A stretch of DNA of 64,000 nucleotides, taken from positions 682,001 through 746,000 of the forward strand of contig NZ_PNJG02000001.1 in assembly GCF_003226895.2 (NCBI RefSeq), in the 5' to 3' direction. The translations under genes were made by a program, and so were the position numbers. This stretch comes from Kocuria tytonis. GTDB taxonomy: Bacteria > Actinomycetota > Actinomycetes > Actinomycetales > Micrococcaceae. The first letter of the stretch is position 1, and every line of letters starts with the position of its first letter. The notes beneath the pieces are model-generated. The model was not told the DNA's origin and made no database searches. It saw only the letters and a program-made list of their open reading frames with translations. This document shows positions 57,801 to 64,000 of this stretch, one piece after another.

Positions 57801-58973
57801 CACCTGCGCATGCGCTTCGAGGTCCGTGACGCCCGCAACAGGGTGCTCGGGCGCGGCTCGGACCTCCCCGAGCTGAAGCAGCGGCTGCGCCCCGCCGTCC
57901 GCGAAGCGCTGGCGGCTTCCCTCGGTGGCGCCGTGGCCCAGCTGTACGACGCCGCCCAGGACGCCTCGCCCGCGTCCGGACGGTCCGCCTCCGGACGGGA
58001 CGACGTGGCGGGCCGGGGCTCGGGGCGGGGCCACCGCCGCTCCGGCCGCGGCGCGAACGCCACCCCCGAACGCCCGGCGGCCTCCCTCGAGCGGACGGGA
58101 CTGACCTCGTGGCCCGAACCGGACCCGCCCCGCAGCGTGGAGACGGTGGTGGCCGGTCAGACCGTCACGGGCTACCCCACGCTCGTGGCGGTGCCCTCCG
58201 CGAAGGCCGGGAGCACGGACGTCCCCCGCGTGGACGTGCGCATCCTGAGCGACCCCGAGGAGCAGCGCGTGGCCCAGCGGGACGGTGTGATCGCCCTGCT
58301 GCAGCACGTGCTGCCCTCGGTGCACCGCTACGTGGTGGAGCACCTGAGCCAGAAGGAGCGGCTGATCTTCACCCAGAACCCCCACGGGTCCGTGGAGGCG
58401 CTCATCCACGACTGCACGGTGGCCGCGATCGACCGCCTGGTCCCGCAGGACCCGCCGTTCACCCGCGAGCAGTTCCGGGAGCTCACGGAGCACGTGCGGG
58501 CGGAGCTGATCGACACGGTCTTCGCGGTGAGCACGCTCGTGACCACCACGCTCACCGAGGCGAACACCGTGCGCAAGCGGCTGAAGAAGCCGGGCTCGCT
58601 CGGCGCGGTTCCGGCGTTCAAGGACATGGCCGAGCAGGTGGACCGTCTGGTGCACCCCGGATTCGTGGCCAGGACCGGCTGGCAGGCCCTGCAGCACCTC
58701 CCCCGGTACCTGGCCGGGGTGAACGGCCGGCTCGACAAGCTCTCCGGGCACCTGCAACGGGACGCCGTGGCGATGCGCACGGTGCACGACCTCGAGGCGG
58801 AATACCAAGCCGCGCGGGACGCCGTGCCGGCCGACGCCCCCGTCCCGGCGGCCCTCACCCGCGTGCGCTGGGACCTGGAGGAGCTGCGCATCTCGTTCTT
58901 CGCCCAGGAGCTCGGAACCGCCCACACCGTGTCGGAGAAGCGGATCCGCAAGCAGCTGCGGGACCTCGGCTGA
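54837..58973 (+). CDS. hrpA: ATP-dependent RNA helicase HrpA
   Basis: DEAH-box helicase of 1378 residues. GETGSGKTT (39-47), DEAH (136-139), SAT, then ATNVAETSLTVPGI and QRAGRCGRV in the second RecA lobe, followed by the HA2/OB and DUF3418 C-terminal regions typical of HrpA, which rescues stalled or collided ribosomes in E. coli. Two Arg/Gly-rich insertions lie at about 456-492 and 1041-1085. The short 5' leader gives ATG 54837. Monocistronic, convergent with the HIT gene. Confidence 0.95.
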   Translation: MTELSTPPRIVYPDNLPVSARREDIMAAIRENQVVVVAGETGSGKTTQLPKMCLELGLGEGGLIGHTQPRRIAARSVAERIAHELGERVGATVGYQVRFTSEVGKDSKVKLMTDGIMLAEISHDPQLSRYNAIIIDEAHERSLNIDFLLGYLRRLLPRRPDLKVIITSATIDPQRFAEHFAHEDPEHPDAAPEPAPVIEVSGRTYPVEVRYRPLTQERSGDGGDDEEDTGDGLADEDRDPIDAVCDAVVELSREPRGDILVFFAGEREIRDAQDALQRVIDSHRSLSGTQILPLFGRLSMAEQNRVFSQSSHRRIVLATNVAETSLTVPGIKYVIDPGTARISRYSARTKVQRLPIERISQASARQRAGRCGRVSDGVCIRLYSEADFASRPEFTDPEILRTNLAAVILQMIAVGVVSQPTDITEFPFVQKPDPRAVKDGVVLLRELSALRGSGDPHEDDAAASPSRPDGTSRGARSRGGRRRRGGDRARGPLTRTGEILAALPVDPRLGRMIVEAQRRGCVREVLVLTAALTVQDPRERPLEKRQAADEFHARFKDKTSDFLSYGLLWQYLQEQQAELSSSQFRKLCRREFLNFLRIREWQDLYAQLRQIARQVGIDAGGSREIDVAANQDAVHKSLLSGLLSNIGVRDERTREYRGARGTRFAIFPGSALFKKSPDWIVSAELVETSRLWARTNAAIKPEWAEEIAPQLVKHSYSEPHWSRSRGAVMASEKVTLYGLPLVAERPVLFSQVDPRLSRELFIRHALVEGDWQTRHTFVKRNRRAVAEVEELENRMRRKDLRVDDQVLFDFYDARVPATVVSQRHFDAWWKNARHEDEHLLDLTREDLIAPEAPSLDTESFPRAWQVRSAEGDLSLDLDYEFAPGTDTADGVTVRIPVLFLDRLAPEQFEWHIPGLRVELVTALIKSLPKAVRRNFVPAPDTAATAVARLDEEFDPATDSLLESLATVLRRLRGHPVQASDFQPGTLPAHLRMRFEVRDARNRVLGRGSDLPELKQRLRPAVREALAASLGGAVAQLYDAAQDASPASGRSASGRDDVAGRGSGRGHRRSGRGANATPERPAASLERTGLTSWPEPDPPRSVETVVAGQTVTGYPTLVAVPSAKAGSTDVPRVDVRILSDPEEQRVAQRDGVIALLQHVLPSVHRYVVEHLSQKERLIFTQNPHGSVEALIHDCTVAAIDRLVPQDPPFTREQFRELTEHVRAELIDTVFAVSTLVTTTLTEANTVRKRLKKPGSLGAVPAFKDMAEQVDRLVHPGFVARTGWQALQHLPRYLAGVNGRLDKLSGHLQRDAVAMRTVHDLEAEYQAARDAVPADAPVPAALTRVRWDLEELRISFFAQELGTAHTVSEKRIRKQLRDLG

Positions 58974-59035
58974 CCGGTACCGGGTCCCGGTCCGCGGACG
59001 GCGGGCGGGCAACCGGTCCGGGAAACCGCAGGCGG

Positions 59036-59467
59036 TCAGTCCTGCTGCGGCACCTCGTCGTGGTGGCCCTGGGCCACCAGTGCCTCGCGGATGCGGCGGG
59101 CGGAGTCGTCCATCACCGCGGGGTCCGGGTCCTGGTCCACGTTCGCGAAGTCGAACTCCTCGATCGAGTTGGTGGGCCACACGTGCAGGTGGGTGTGCGG
59201 CACCTCGAAGCCCTGGATCATGAGGCCCACCCGCTTGGGGCGGTAGGCGGCGTCGATGGCCTTGCCGATGCTCTGGGAGACCCGCATGAGGTGCACCGCG
59301 AGCTCCGACGGCAGGTCCACCCACGCGTCGATCTCCTCCCGGGGCACCACGAGCACGTGTCCCTGCGCGAGCGGCTGGATGGACAGGAAGCCCACGCACC
59401 GCTCGTCCGCCCAGACGAAGCGCCCTGGCAGCTCGCCCTCGATGATCCTGGTGAACACTGAACTCAT
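59036..59467 (-). CDS. HIT family protein
   Basis: A 143-residue histidine-triad nucleotide hydrolase. HTHLHVW at 91-97 (His91, His93, His95; the middle His is the nucleophile in the family). FTRIIEGELPGRFVW is the HIT N-terminus. Members hydrolyse AMP-linked dinucleotides or nucleoside phosphoramidates; the substrate is unknown here. ATG 59467 follows AAAGGA by about 8 nt. 50 bp downstream of the MBL-fold gene, likely co-transcribed. Confidence 0.93.
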   Translation of the reverse strand: MSSVFTRIIEGELPGRFVWADERCVGFLSIQPLAQGHVLVVPREEIDAWVDLPSELAVHLMRVSQSIGKAIDAAYRPKRVGLMIQGFEVPHTHLHVWPTNSIEEFDFANVDQDPDPAVMDDSARRIREALVAQGHHDEVPQQD

Positions 59468-59517
59468 GACGGGGTCCTTTCGACGGGACGGGTGGGGTGC
59501 GGCGGGCTGCCGGCGGG

Positions 59518-60180
59518 TCAGTCGGAGGCCAGCTCCACGCTCTCGCGAGCGGGCAGGTGGCGGAACTCGGTTCCGTAGCGGGCGGAGAACTCGGTGACCA
59601 TGTGCTCCACCAGCTGCAGACCCGTGTCGGAGAGCAGCGCCTCGTGGATCGGGAACGCACGGGTGGCCCGCGTGGCGACCACGAAGTCGATGACCTCGGA
59701 GGTCTTGGACCACGGCGCGTGCAGCGGGACCAGGACGGTGGGCACGGTGAGCCCGTGCGGCACGGTGAAGGAGTCACCGGGGTGGAACACGGCGCCGTCG
59801 ATCACGTAGCCTACGTTGTCCACCGTGGGGATCAGCGGGTGGATCAGCGCGTGCTGCCCGCCGTAGGTGGCCACGGAGAACGGACCGGCAGTAAACTCGG
59901 TGTCCGCGGTGACCGCATGCAGCCGTCCGGTGTCCGTCACGCGGTCCGCGAGGGCCTCGACCACCGCCGCCGGGGCGTGCACGTCCACGCCGGGAGCGGC
60001 GTCCAGGGCGGCACCCACCCGGTCGACGTCGCAGTGGTCCGGGTGCACGTGGGTAATGAGCACGGTGTCCGCGCCCTCCAGGGCCTCCTCGACCTCGGAG
60101 AACGTCCCCGGGTCGATCACGAGCACCGCGCCGGCCTTCTCGAACCGCACGCACGAGTGGGTGAACTTGGTCAGCAGCAT
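59518..60180 (-). CDS. MBL-fold metal-dependent hydrolase (UlaG-like)
   Basis: A 220-residue MBL-fold protein with HVHPDH (His44, His46, Asp48, His49), a GDSF metal ligand, and no lactamase-type loops. The arrangement resembles UlaG/YycJ-like hydrolases. ATG 60180 is preceded by TAGGGT at 6 nt (leaderless). Its physiological substrate is not deducible. Divergent from zur; the HIT gene follows. Confidence 0.88.
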   Translation of the reverse strand: MLLTKFTHSCVRFEKAGAVLVIDPGTFSEVEEALEGADTVLITHVHPDHCDVDRVGAALDAAPGVDVHAPAAVVEALADRVTDTGRLHAVTADTEFTAGPFSVATYGGQHALIHPLIPTVDNVGYVIDGAVFHPGDSFTVPHGLTVPTVLVPLHAPWSKTSEVIDFVVATRATRAFPIHEALLSDTGLQLVEHMVTEFSARYGTEFRHLPARESVELASD

Positions 60181-60192
60181 GGTGCCACCCTA
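60181..60192 (-). promoter_or_regulatory. Leaderless -10 of MBL-fold gene
   Basis: TAGGGT at 60192-60187 (minus), 6-nt spacer GGCACC, then ATG 60180. Confidence 0.5.
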
Positions 60193-60263
60193 GCGGCTGA
60201 CCGAGGGTTCGTCGCGGGTGGTGCGGCCCCGTGCGGCAGCCCCGGGCCCGGCGGGCGGCCACG

Positions 60264-60355
60264 CTCTCACCGGGGTCGAGCGGCTACGCTCCCACCGGGG
60301 AGCGGGCGCACCCTCACCGGGGAGCGGGCGCGCCCTCAGCGGAGAGCAGGGCCCG
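60264..60355. repeat. Degenerate 22-bp tandem repeats upstream of zur
   Basis: Four related units starting at 60264, 60289, 60311 and 60333, sharing a core like CTCACCGGGGAGCGGGCGC. The last three have exact 22-bp spacing; the first is 25 bp. They lie between the MBL-fold promoter and the zur promoter. Confidence 0.7.
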
Positions 60356-60382
60356 GAGGGAATACCCGCCCGCCGCCCGCGT

Positions 60383-60423
60383 TAAGATGGGCCGAACGCC
60401 CGCTCGCGGAAAGGACGCCTGGG
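60383..60423 (+). promoter_or_regulatory. zur promoter and ribosome-binding site
   Basis: TAAGAT at 60383-60388 is a plausible -10. GGAAAGGA at 60408-60415 is a strong Shine-Dalgarno, 8 nt before TTG 60424, and decides that rare start. Confidence 0.5.
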
Positions 60424-60873
60424 TTGAGCAGCAAGACCACCGAACCCGCGGAGGTTCGCAACACCAAACAGCGCCGTGCCGTGAGCGCCGCACTGCAGCG
60501 GCTGGAGGACTTCATCTCCACCCAGGACCTGCACCGGCTGCTCCAGGACCGGGGGGAGTCCGTGTCCCTGGCCACCACCTACCGGATCCTGCAGTCCATG
60601 GCGGAGCTGGGCCAGGTGGACGTCCTGCGCACCACGGACGGCGAGGCCATCTACCGCCGCTGCGAGGCCCAGCACCACCACCACCACCTGGTGTGCCGCT
60701 CGTGCGGTGCCACGGTGGAGCTCGAGGCCCCGGAGATCGAGACCTGGGCGGAGAGCACCGCGCGGCGCCACGGCTACGCGGACGTGGACCACACCGTGGA
60801 GATCACCGGGATCTGCGAGGACTGCGCGGCCCGCACCCGGGACGGCTCGGCAGCCGCGGACCCCGCCCCGTGA
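60424..60873 (+). CDS. zur: Fur-family regulator, probably zinc-responsive Zur
   Basis: A 149-residue Fur/Zur repressor. Winged helix at about 15-75 (SLATTYRILQSMAELGQVDVLR is the recognition region). The metal domain has Cys80, five His (84-88), CRSC (Cys91, Cys94) and CEDC (Cys131, Cys134), giving the structural zinc and sensory sites. The adjacent convergent znuBCA genes make zinc the likely signal. The start TTG 60424 is rare but fits a Shine-Dalgarno. Its stop overlaps the lipid kinase GTG (GTGA). Confidence 0.93.
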   Translation: MSSKTTEPAEVRNTKQRRAVSAALQRLEDFISTQDLHRLLQDRGESVSLATTYRILQSMAELGQVDVLRTTDGEAIYRRCEAQHHHHHLVCRSCGATVELEAPEIETWAESTARRHGYADVDHTVEITGICEDCAARTRDGSAAADPAP

Positions 60874-61847
60874 CTCCCCGCGCCGCCCGGGACGTCCTGC
60901 TGGTCCACAACGGCGCCTCCCGCACCGCGCGCGGGGCGTGCGAACGGGCCGCGGGCATCCTGCGGGCGGGTGGGTACCGTCCCGAACCCCTGGCCGGTGC
61001 CTCGGCCGCGGCCCTCGGACGTGCCCTGACCGAGACCCTGCGGGCCCGCTCCACGGACGTCGCGGCGGTGGTGGCCGTGGGCGGTGACGGCATGGTGCAC
61101 CTGGTCCTGCAGGCCCTGCACACCGTCGGCGAGCAGGGCGTGACCGTCCCGTTCGGTCTCGTGCCCGCCGGCTCCGGCAACGACCTCGCGCGGCACCACG
61201 GGGTGCCCACCGGGGATCCGGAGCGCGCCGCCGGGCGCGTGCTGCGCGGGCTGGAGTCCCCTTCCCACACCATGGACCTGCTGCACGTGACGTGCGCGGA
61301 CGGCTCCGAGCACGTGTGCGCCACCGCGGTGTGCCTGGGGCTCGACGCCCGCGTGAACGCCCGGGCCAACCGCTGGTCCCGGGTGCGTGTCCCCGCCAAG
61401 TACGCCGCGGCGCTCGCCCTGGAGCTCGCGGCCATCCGGGCCCGCCGCTACGAGCTGTCCTGGACCTCCCCGGACGGCACGGTCCGTGCGGCCCGGCGTG
61501 CGATCACCTTCCTCACGGTCGCCAACACGTCCTCGTTCGGCGGCGGGCTGACGATCGTGCCCCGCACGGACGCGACGGACGGCGTCGCGGACCTGTTCAC
61601 GGTCTCGGACGTGGGCCCGGCGCGCCTCGTGTGGCTCTTCCCCCGGCTGTGGCTCGGCACCCACGAGTCCCTGCGCGAGGTCTCGGTGGAACCGGTCACG
61701 GCCGCCGCGGTGGCCGTGACCGGCGTCCCCGGCACCGAGGGCGCCGACCACCGGGACCGCGACGCCGCCCACGGCGACGGCGAGCGGCTCGGCCCGCTGC
61801 CGGTGAGCGTGCGGGTGCTGCCCGCGGCCCTGCACGTCCTGTTCTGA
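60870..61847 (+). CDS. Diacylglycerol kinase-family lipid kinase
   Basis: A 325-residue DAGK-catalytic-domain protein. The nucleotide-binding VGGDGMVH lies at about residue 70, and PAGSGNDLARHHGV follows; these are hallmarks of DgkB/YegS-type lipid kinases that phosphorylate diacylglycerol or related lipids. GTG 60870 overlaps the zur stop by 4 bp, so it is translationally coupled to the regulator, an unusual pairing. Convergent with znuB, 22 bp apart. Confidence 0.92.
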   Translation: MTPRAARDVLLVHNGASRTARGACERAAGILRAGGYRPEPLAGASAAALGRALTETLRARSTDVAAVVAVGGDGMVHLVLQALHTVGEQGVTVPFGLVPAGSGNDLARHHGVPTGDPERAAGRVLRGLESPSHTMDLLHVTCADGSEHVCATAVCLGLDARVNARANRWSRVRVPAKYAAALALELAAIRARRYELSWTSPDGTVRAARRAITFLTVANTSSFGGGLTIVPRTDATDGVADLFTVSDVGPARLVWLFPRLWLGTHESLREVSVEPVTAAAVAVTGVPGTEGADHRDRDAAHGDGERLGPLPVSVRVLPAALHVLF

Positions 61848-61869
61848 GCCGTCGGCCCGTGCCGAACCG

Positions 61870-62883
61870 TCAGCCCGTTCCGGGCCGGTCACCCGTTTTG
61901 AGCGGTTCGAGCCCGCCGGGTCCGGGAGCCGGGTCCGCTGCGGCGGTCTCCTCGGGAACACGGGTGGCGCCCGCGGTGAGCGGCGCGCTCGCCCCGCGGT
62001 GCGGCGTCGTGCGGCGGTACGACGACGAGCGCTCCCGCACCGCGCGCACGGCCCGGGACACGAGCCACAGCAGGAACGAGATGGTGGTGACGTACGGGCT
62101 GATCGGGATGTTCCCGCCCAGGGCCAGCAGGATCCCGCCCACCATGGCGAGCTCCGCGAAGAGCACCGAGAGCACCACCGTGCGCGCCGGGCTCGAGGTG
62201 AGGTTCATGGCCGCGGCGGCCGGGGTGATGAGCAGCGCGAGCACGAGCAGCGCTCCCACGATCTGCACCGACAGCGCCACGGAGATCCCGAGCAGCACCA
62301 TGAACACCACGGCGAGCCCGCGCACCGGCAGCCCCTTGGCCCGGGCCACGAGCGGGTCCGTGCTCGCGAACGTCAGGGGCCGCCACACCCCCACGAGCGT
62401 CACGAGGACCACGGCGGAGAGCACCACCATGGAGGTGAGCTGCAGCGAGGACACGGACACGATCTGCCCGGTGAGCAGGGAGAACTTGTTGGAGGAGCGG
62501 CCCTCGTAGAGGGAGAGGAAGAGGATGCCGAGGCCCAGACCGAAGGGCATGAGCACCCCCACCAAGGAGTTCCCCTCCCGGGCGCGCAGCCCCGTGAAGC
62601 CCATGACCAGAGCGGCCAGGACGGAGCCCAGGAGGGACCCGGTGACCACGTCCGCACCGAGCAGCAGGGCGGCGGTGGCACCCGCGAAGGACAGCTCCGC
62701 GATGCCGTGGACGGAGAATGCGAGATCCCGCATCATCACGAACGTGCCCACGAGCCCGCCCACCAGGCCCAGCACGGCGCCGGCCCACAGGGAGTTGCGC
62801 AGCAGGCCCAGCAGCTCGCCGTAGTTGTCGAAGACGAACACGGAGCCCACGAACGAGTTCCAGTCGATGGCGGCCGTGATCAC
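61870..62883 (-). CDS. znuB: Zinc/manganese ABC transporter permease
   Basis: A 337-residue membrane protein of the ZnuB/TroC (ABC-3) family with eight or nine hydrophobic helices and the cytoplasmic signature GIAELSFAGATAALLLG. The C-terminal 55 residues are a disordered Pro/Gly/Ala tail. GTG 62883 overlaps the znuC stop as GTGA. Likely imports Zn2+ under Zur control; Mn2+ or Fe2+ cannot be excluded from sequence alone. Confidence 0.93.
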   Translation of the reverse strand: MITAAIDWNSFVGSVFVFDNYGELLGLLRNSLWAGAVLGLVGGLVGTFVMMRDLAFSVHGIAELSFAGATAALLLGADVVTGSLLGSVLAALVMGFTGLRAREGNSLVGVLMPFGLGLGILFLSLYEGRSSNKFSLLTGQIVSVSSLQLTSMVVLSAVVLVTLVGVWRPLTFASTDPLVARAKGLPVRGLAVVFMVLLGISVALSVQIVGALLVLALLITPAAAAMNLTSSPARTVVLSVLFAELAMVGGILLALGGNIPISPYVTTISFLLWLVSRAVRAVRERSSSYRRTTPHRGASAPLTAGATRVPEETAAADPAPGPGGLEPLKTGDRPGTG

Positions 62884-63722
62884 GGGAGCAGCTCCTCCGG
62901 GGCGTCGGTGTGGTGGGTGCTGTCCGGGCGCCCGGCCACCAGGATGCGGCCGTTGCTGCGCAGCACCTCGATGCCCGTGCCGTACAGCTCGGAGAGCACG
63001 TCCGAGCGCAGCACCTCGTCCGGGGTGCCGATCCGGAACGAGCCGTTGGCCAGGTACAGGATGCGGTCCACGTGCTCGATGATGGGGTTCACGTCGTGGG
63101 TGACGAACACCACGGAGCAGCCGGTGCGCTCGCGCTGCTCGTGCACGAGTTCGCTCACCACGTGCTGGTGGTGCAGGTCCAGGGACAGCAGGGCCTCGTC
63201 GCACAGCACGACCGTGGGGTCCGCCGCGAGTGCCTGGGCGATCCGCAGCCGCTGCTGCTCCCCGCCGGAGAGCAGCCCCACGGGGGCGTCCGCGTACCCG
63301 GTGGCACCCACGCGCGCCAGCAGTTCGTCCACCCTGCGGTGCACACGGCGCGGGTGCAGGCGCACGCCCCAGCGGTGCCCGTCCACCCCCTGGGCCACGA
63401 GGTCCCGGGCGCGCAGCGGGGTGCGGGCCGGGAAGCCACGCTGCTGCGGCACGTAGCCCACCCCACGGGCCGCGGCCCGCGGCCGGGTGCCGTTGACGCT
63501 CACGGTGCCGTGGCTCAGCGGCAGCAGCCCCAGCAGCACCCGGAGGAAGCTCGTCTTGCCCGTGCCGTTGGAGCCGAGCACCGCGAGGTACTCCCCCGGC
63601 GCCACGTCCAGGGTCAGCCCGGACCACAGGGTGCGGTCCCCGAAGGCCAGTCCGGCGTCCTGGAGCCGTATCACCGGGGCCGCACCGTCATCGGCGGCCG
63701 TGTGCGCAGTGCTCGATCCCAT
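62880..63722 (-). CDS. znuC: Zinc ABC transporter ATP-binding protein
   Basis: A 280-residue ATPase. Walker A GSNGTGKTS (50-58), signature LSGGEQQR, Walker B VVLCDEALLSLD (Ala replaces the usual Pro after DE), and switch His in VVFVTHD. ATG 63722 follows the znuA stop by 4 nt. Coupled to znuB. Pairs with the partial znuA as a high-affinity metal importer. Confidence 0.94.
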   Translation of the reverse strand: MGSSTAHTAADDGAAPVIRLQDAGLAFGDRTLWSGLTLDVAPGEYLAVLGSNGTGKTSFLRVLLGLLPLSHGTVSVNGTRPRAAARGVGYVPQQRGFPARTPLRARDLVAQGVDGHRWGVRLHPRRVHRRVDELLARVGATGYADAPVGLLSGGEQQRLRIAQALAADPTVVLCDEALLSLDLHHQHVVSELVHEQRERTGCSVVFVTHDVNPIIEHVDRILYLANGSFRIGTPDEVLRSDVLSELYGTGIEVLRSNGRILVAGRPDSTHHTDAPEELLP

Positions 63723-63726
63723 GTCC

Positions 63727-64000
63727 CTACTTCGTGAGTGCTTTTGCCACGTGGTCCGCGTTCTCCGTCATCCACTGCTGGTAGTTCCTGTTGTCCGGCA
63801 CGGTCTCCGTGAACTCCACCACCGGCTTCCCTGCCTCCTGGGCGGTGTCGCGCAGCCGGTCGGTCTGACCCGTGGAGGTCTGCCGGTTGAGGGCGAGCAG
63901 CGAGACGTGGTCCCCCGCCACGAGCTCCAGCGTCTCGTGGAGGGCCGCGGGCGGGGCGTCCGATCCGGAGTCGATCGCCTCGGTGAACGCGGCCGGGGTG
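63727..64000 (-). CDS. znuA: Zinc ABC transporter substrate-binding protein (partial, N-terminus beyond right edge)
   Basis: About 90 C-terminal codons of a cluster-9 metal-binding protein (ZnuA/TroA-like). The visible end, FTETVPDNRNYQQWMTENADHVAKALTK, matches the C-terminal helix region. Position upstream of znuC supports the assignment. The signal peptide, His-rich loop and promoter (with any Zur box) lie outside the window. Confidence 0.85.
   Translation of the reverse strand, partial: TPAAFTEAIDSGSDAPPAALHETLELVAGDHVSLLALNRQTSTGQTDRLRDTAQEAGKPVVEFTETVPDNRNYQQWMTENADHVAKALTK

Noticed and set aside
54675-59777. Very long open frame on the minus strand opposite hrpA, joined to the solute-binding protein frame
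   Set aside because: Antisense frame kept open by high G+C. It contains hrpA on the other strand, shows His/Gly/Val/Leu-rich composition without domains, and only the last 330 residues (the solute-binding protein) look like a real protein.
60264-60355. 22-bp repeats as a CRISPR array
   Set aside because: Units are contiguous with no spacers, degenerate, and no cas genes are nearby.

Overview
The window is chromosomal DNA from a very GC-rich actinobacterium. Gene content and order point to Micrococcaceae, and a Kocuria-like organism is my best inference, which I could not test by search. Evidence: (1) high G+C apart from one AT-rich patch; (2) a NucS-type mismatch endonuclease; (3) a MurA with Asp in place of the catalytic Cys; (4) many leaderless starts, with TANNNT placed 6-8 nt before ATG/GTG; (5) a gene order that, from memory, parallels the argS-lysA-hom-thrC-thrB-rho-prfA-prmC-sua5-wecA-atp-murA-nucS-pncB-clpS-murI-rph-rdgB neighbourhood of other Actinobacteria such as Mycobacterium tuberculosis Rv1292-Rv1341.

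Layout. 1-3951: sbcDC nuclease operon (minus; sbcC runs off the left edge). 4275-7256: three plus-strand genes, namely a lipoprotein, a secreted PKD-like protein and an ADP-ribosylglycohydrolase-like protein. The first two are crossed by a sharply AT-rich block at about 4690-5310. 7458-13167: minus-strand housekeeping genes (DnaQ-like exonuclease; rph-rdgB-phosphotransferase; murI-MBL hydrolase; clpS-DUF2017). 13233-15205: pncB-pncA for NAD salvage. 15374-21584: helicase, DUF3039 protein, ABC exporter pair and thioredoxin-fold/TPR protein (minus). 21733-24243: AI-2E-family permease, nucS and a cold-shock gene with a long leader. 24314-34948: murA and the complete F1Fo ATP synthase operon (atpI-like, atpZ-like, atpB-E-F-H-A-G-D-C). 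Its upstream end is translationally coupled to polysaccharide genes (34945-38756). 39028-39996: a plus-strand NAD-dependent epimerase. 40145-45655: sua5, prmC, prfA, rho. 45950-52755: thrB, thrC, hom, lysA, argS. 52879-52951: tRNA-Arg(CCG). 53015-54674: a membrane protein and an orphan ABC solute-binding lipoprotein. 54837-58973: hrpA. 59036-60180: HIT protein and MBL hydrolase. 60424-64000: zur and a lipid kinase (plus), facing znuB-znuC-znuA (minus; znuA runs off the right edge).

How the genes work together. Main functional blocks are energy conversion (ATP synthase), aspartate-family amino acids (hom/thrC/thrB/lysA), translation (argS, tRNA-Arg, prfA, prmC, sua5), transcription termination (rho), cell wall (murA, murI, polysaccharide genes), nucleotide and NAD hygiene (rdgB, rph, pncA/B), DNA repair (sbcCD, nucS, helicases) and zinc homeostasis (zur, znuABC). 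Many genes overlap by 4 bp (ATGA/GTGA), which implies translational coupling. Convergent gene pairs are separated by long perfect GC hairpins without U-tracts.

I did not find a phage, insertion sequence, CRISPR array or obvious defence island. The most unusual items are the AT-rich patch, the degenerate ADP-ribosylglycohydrolase, the repeat-bearing disordered Rho extension and the widespread leaderless promoter architecture.
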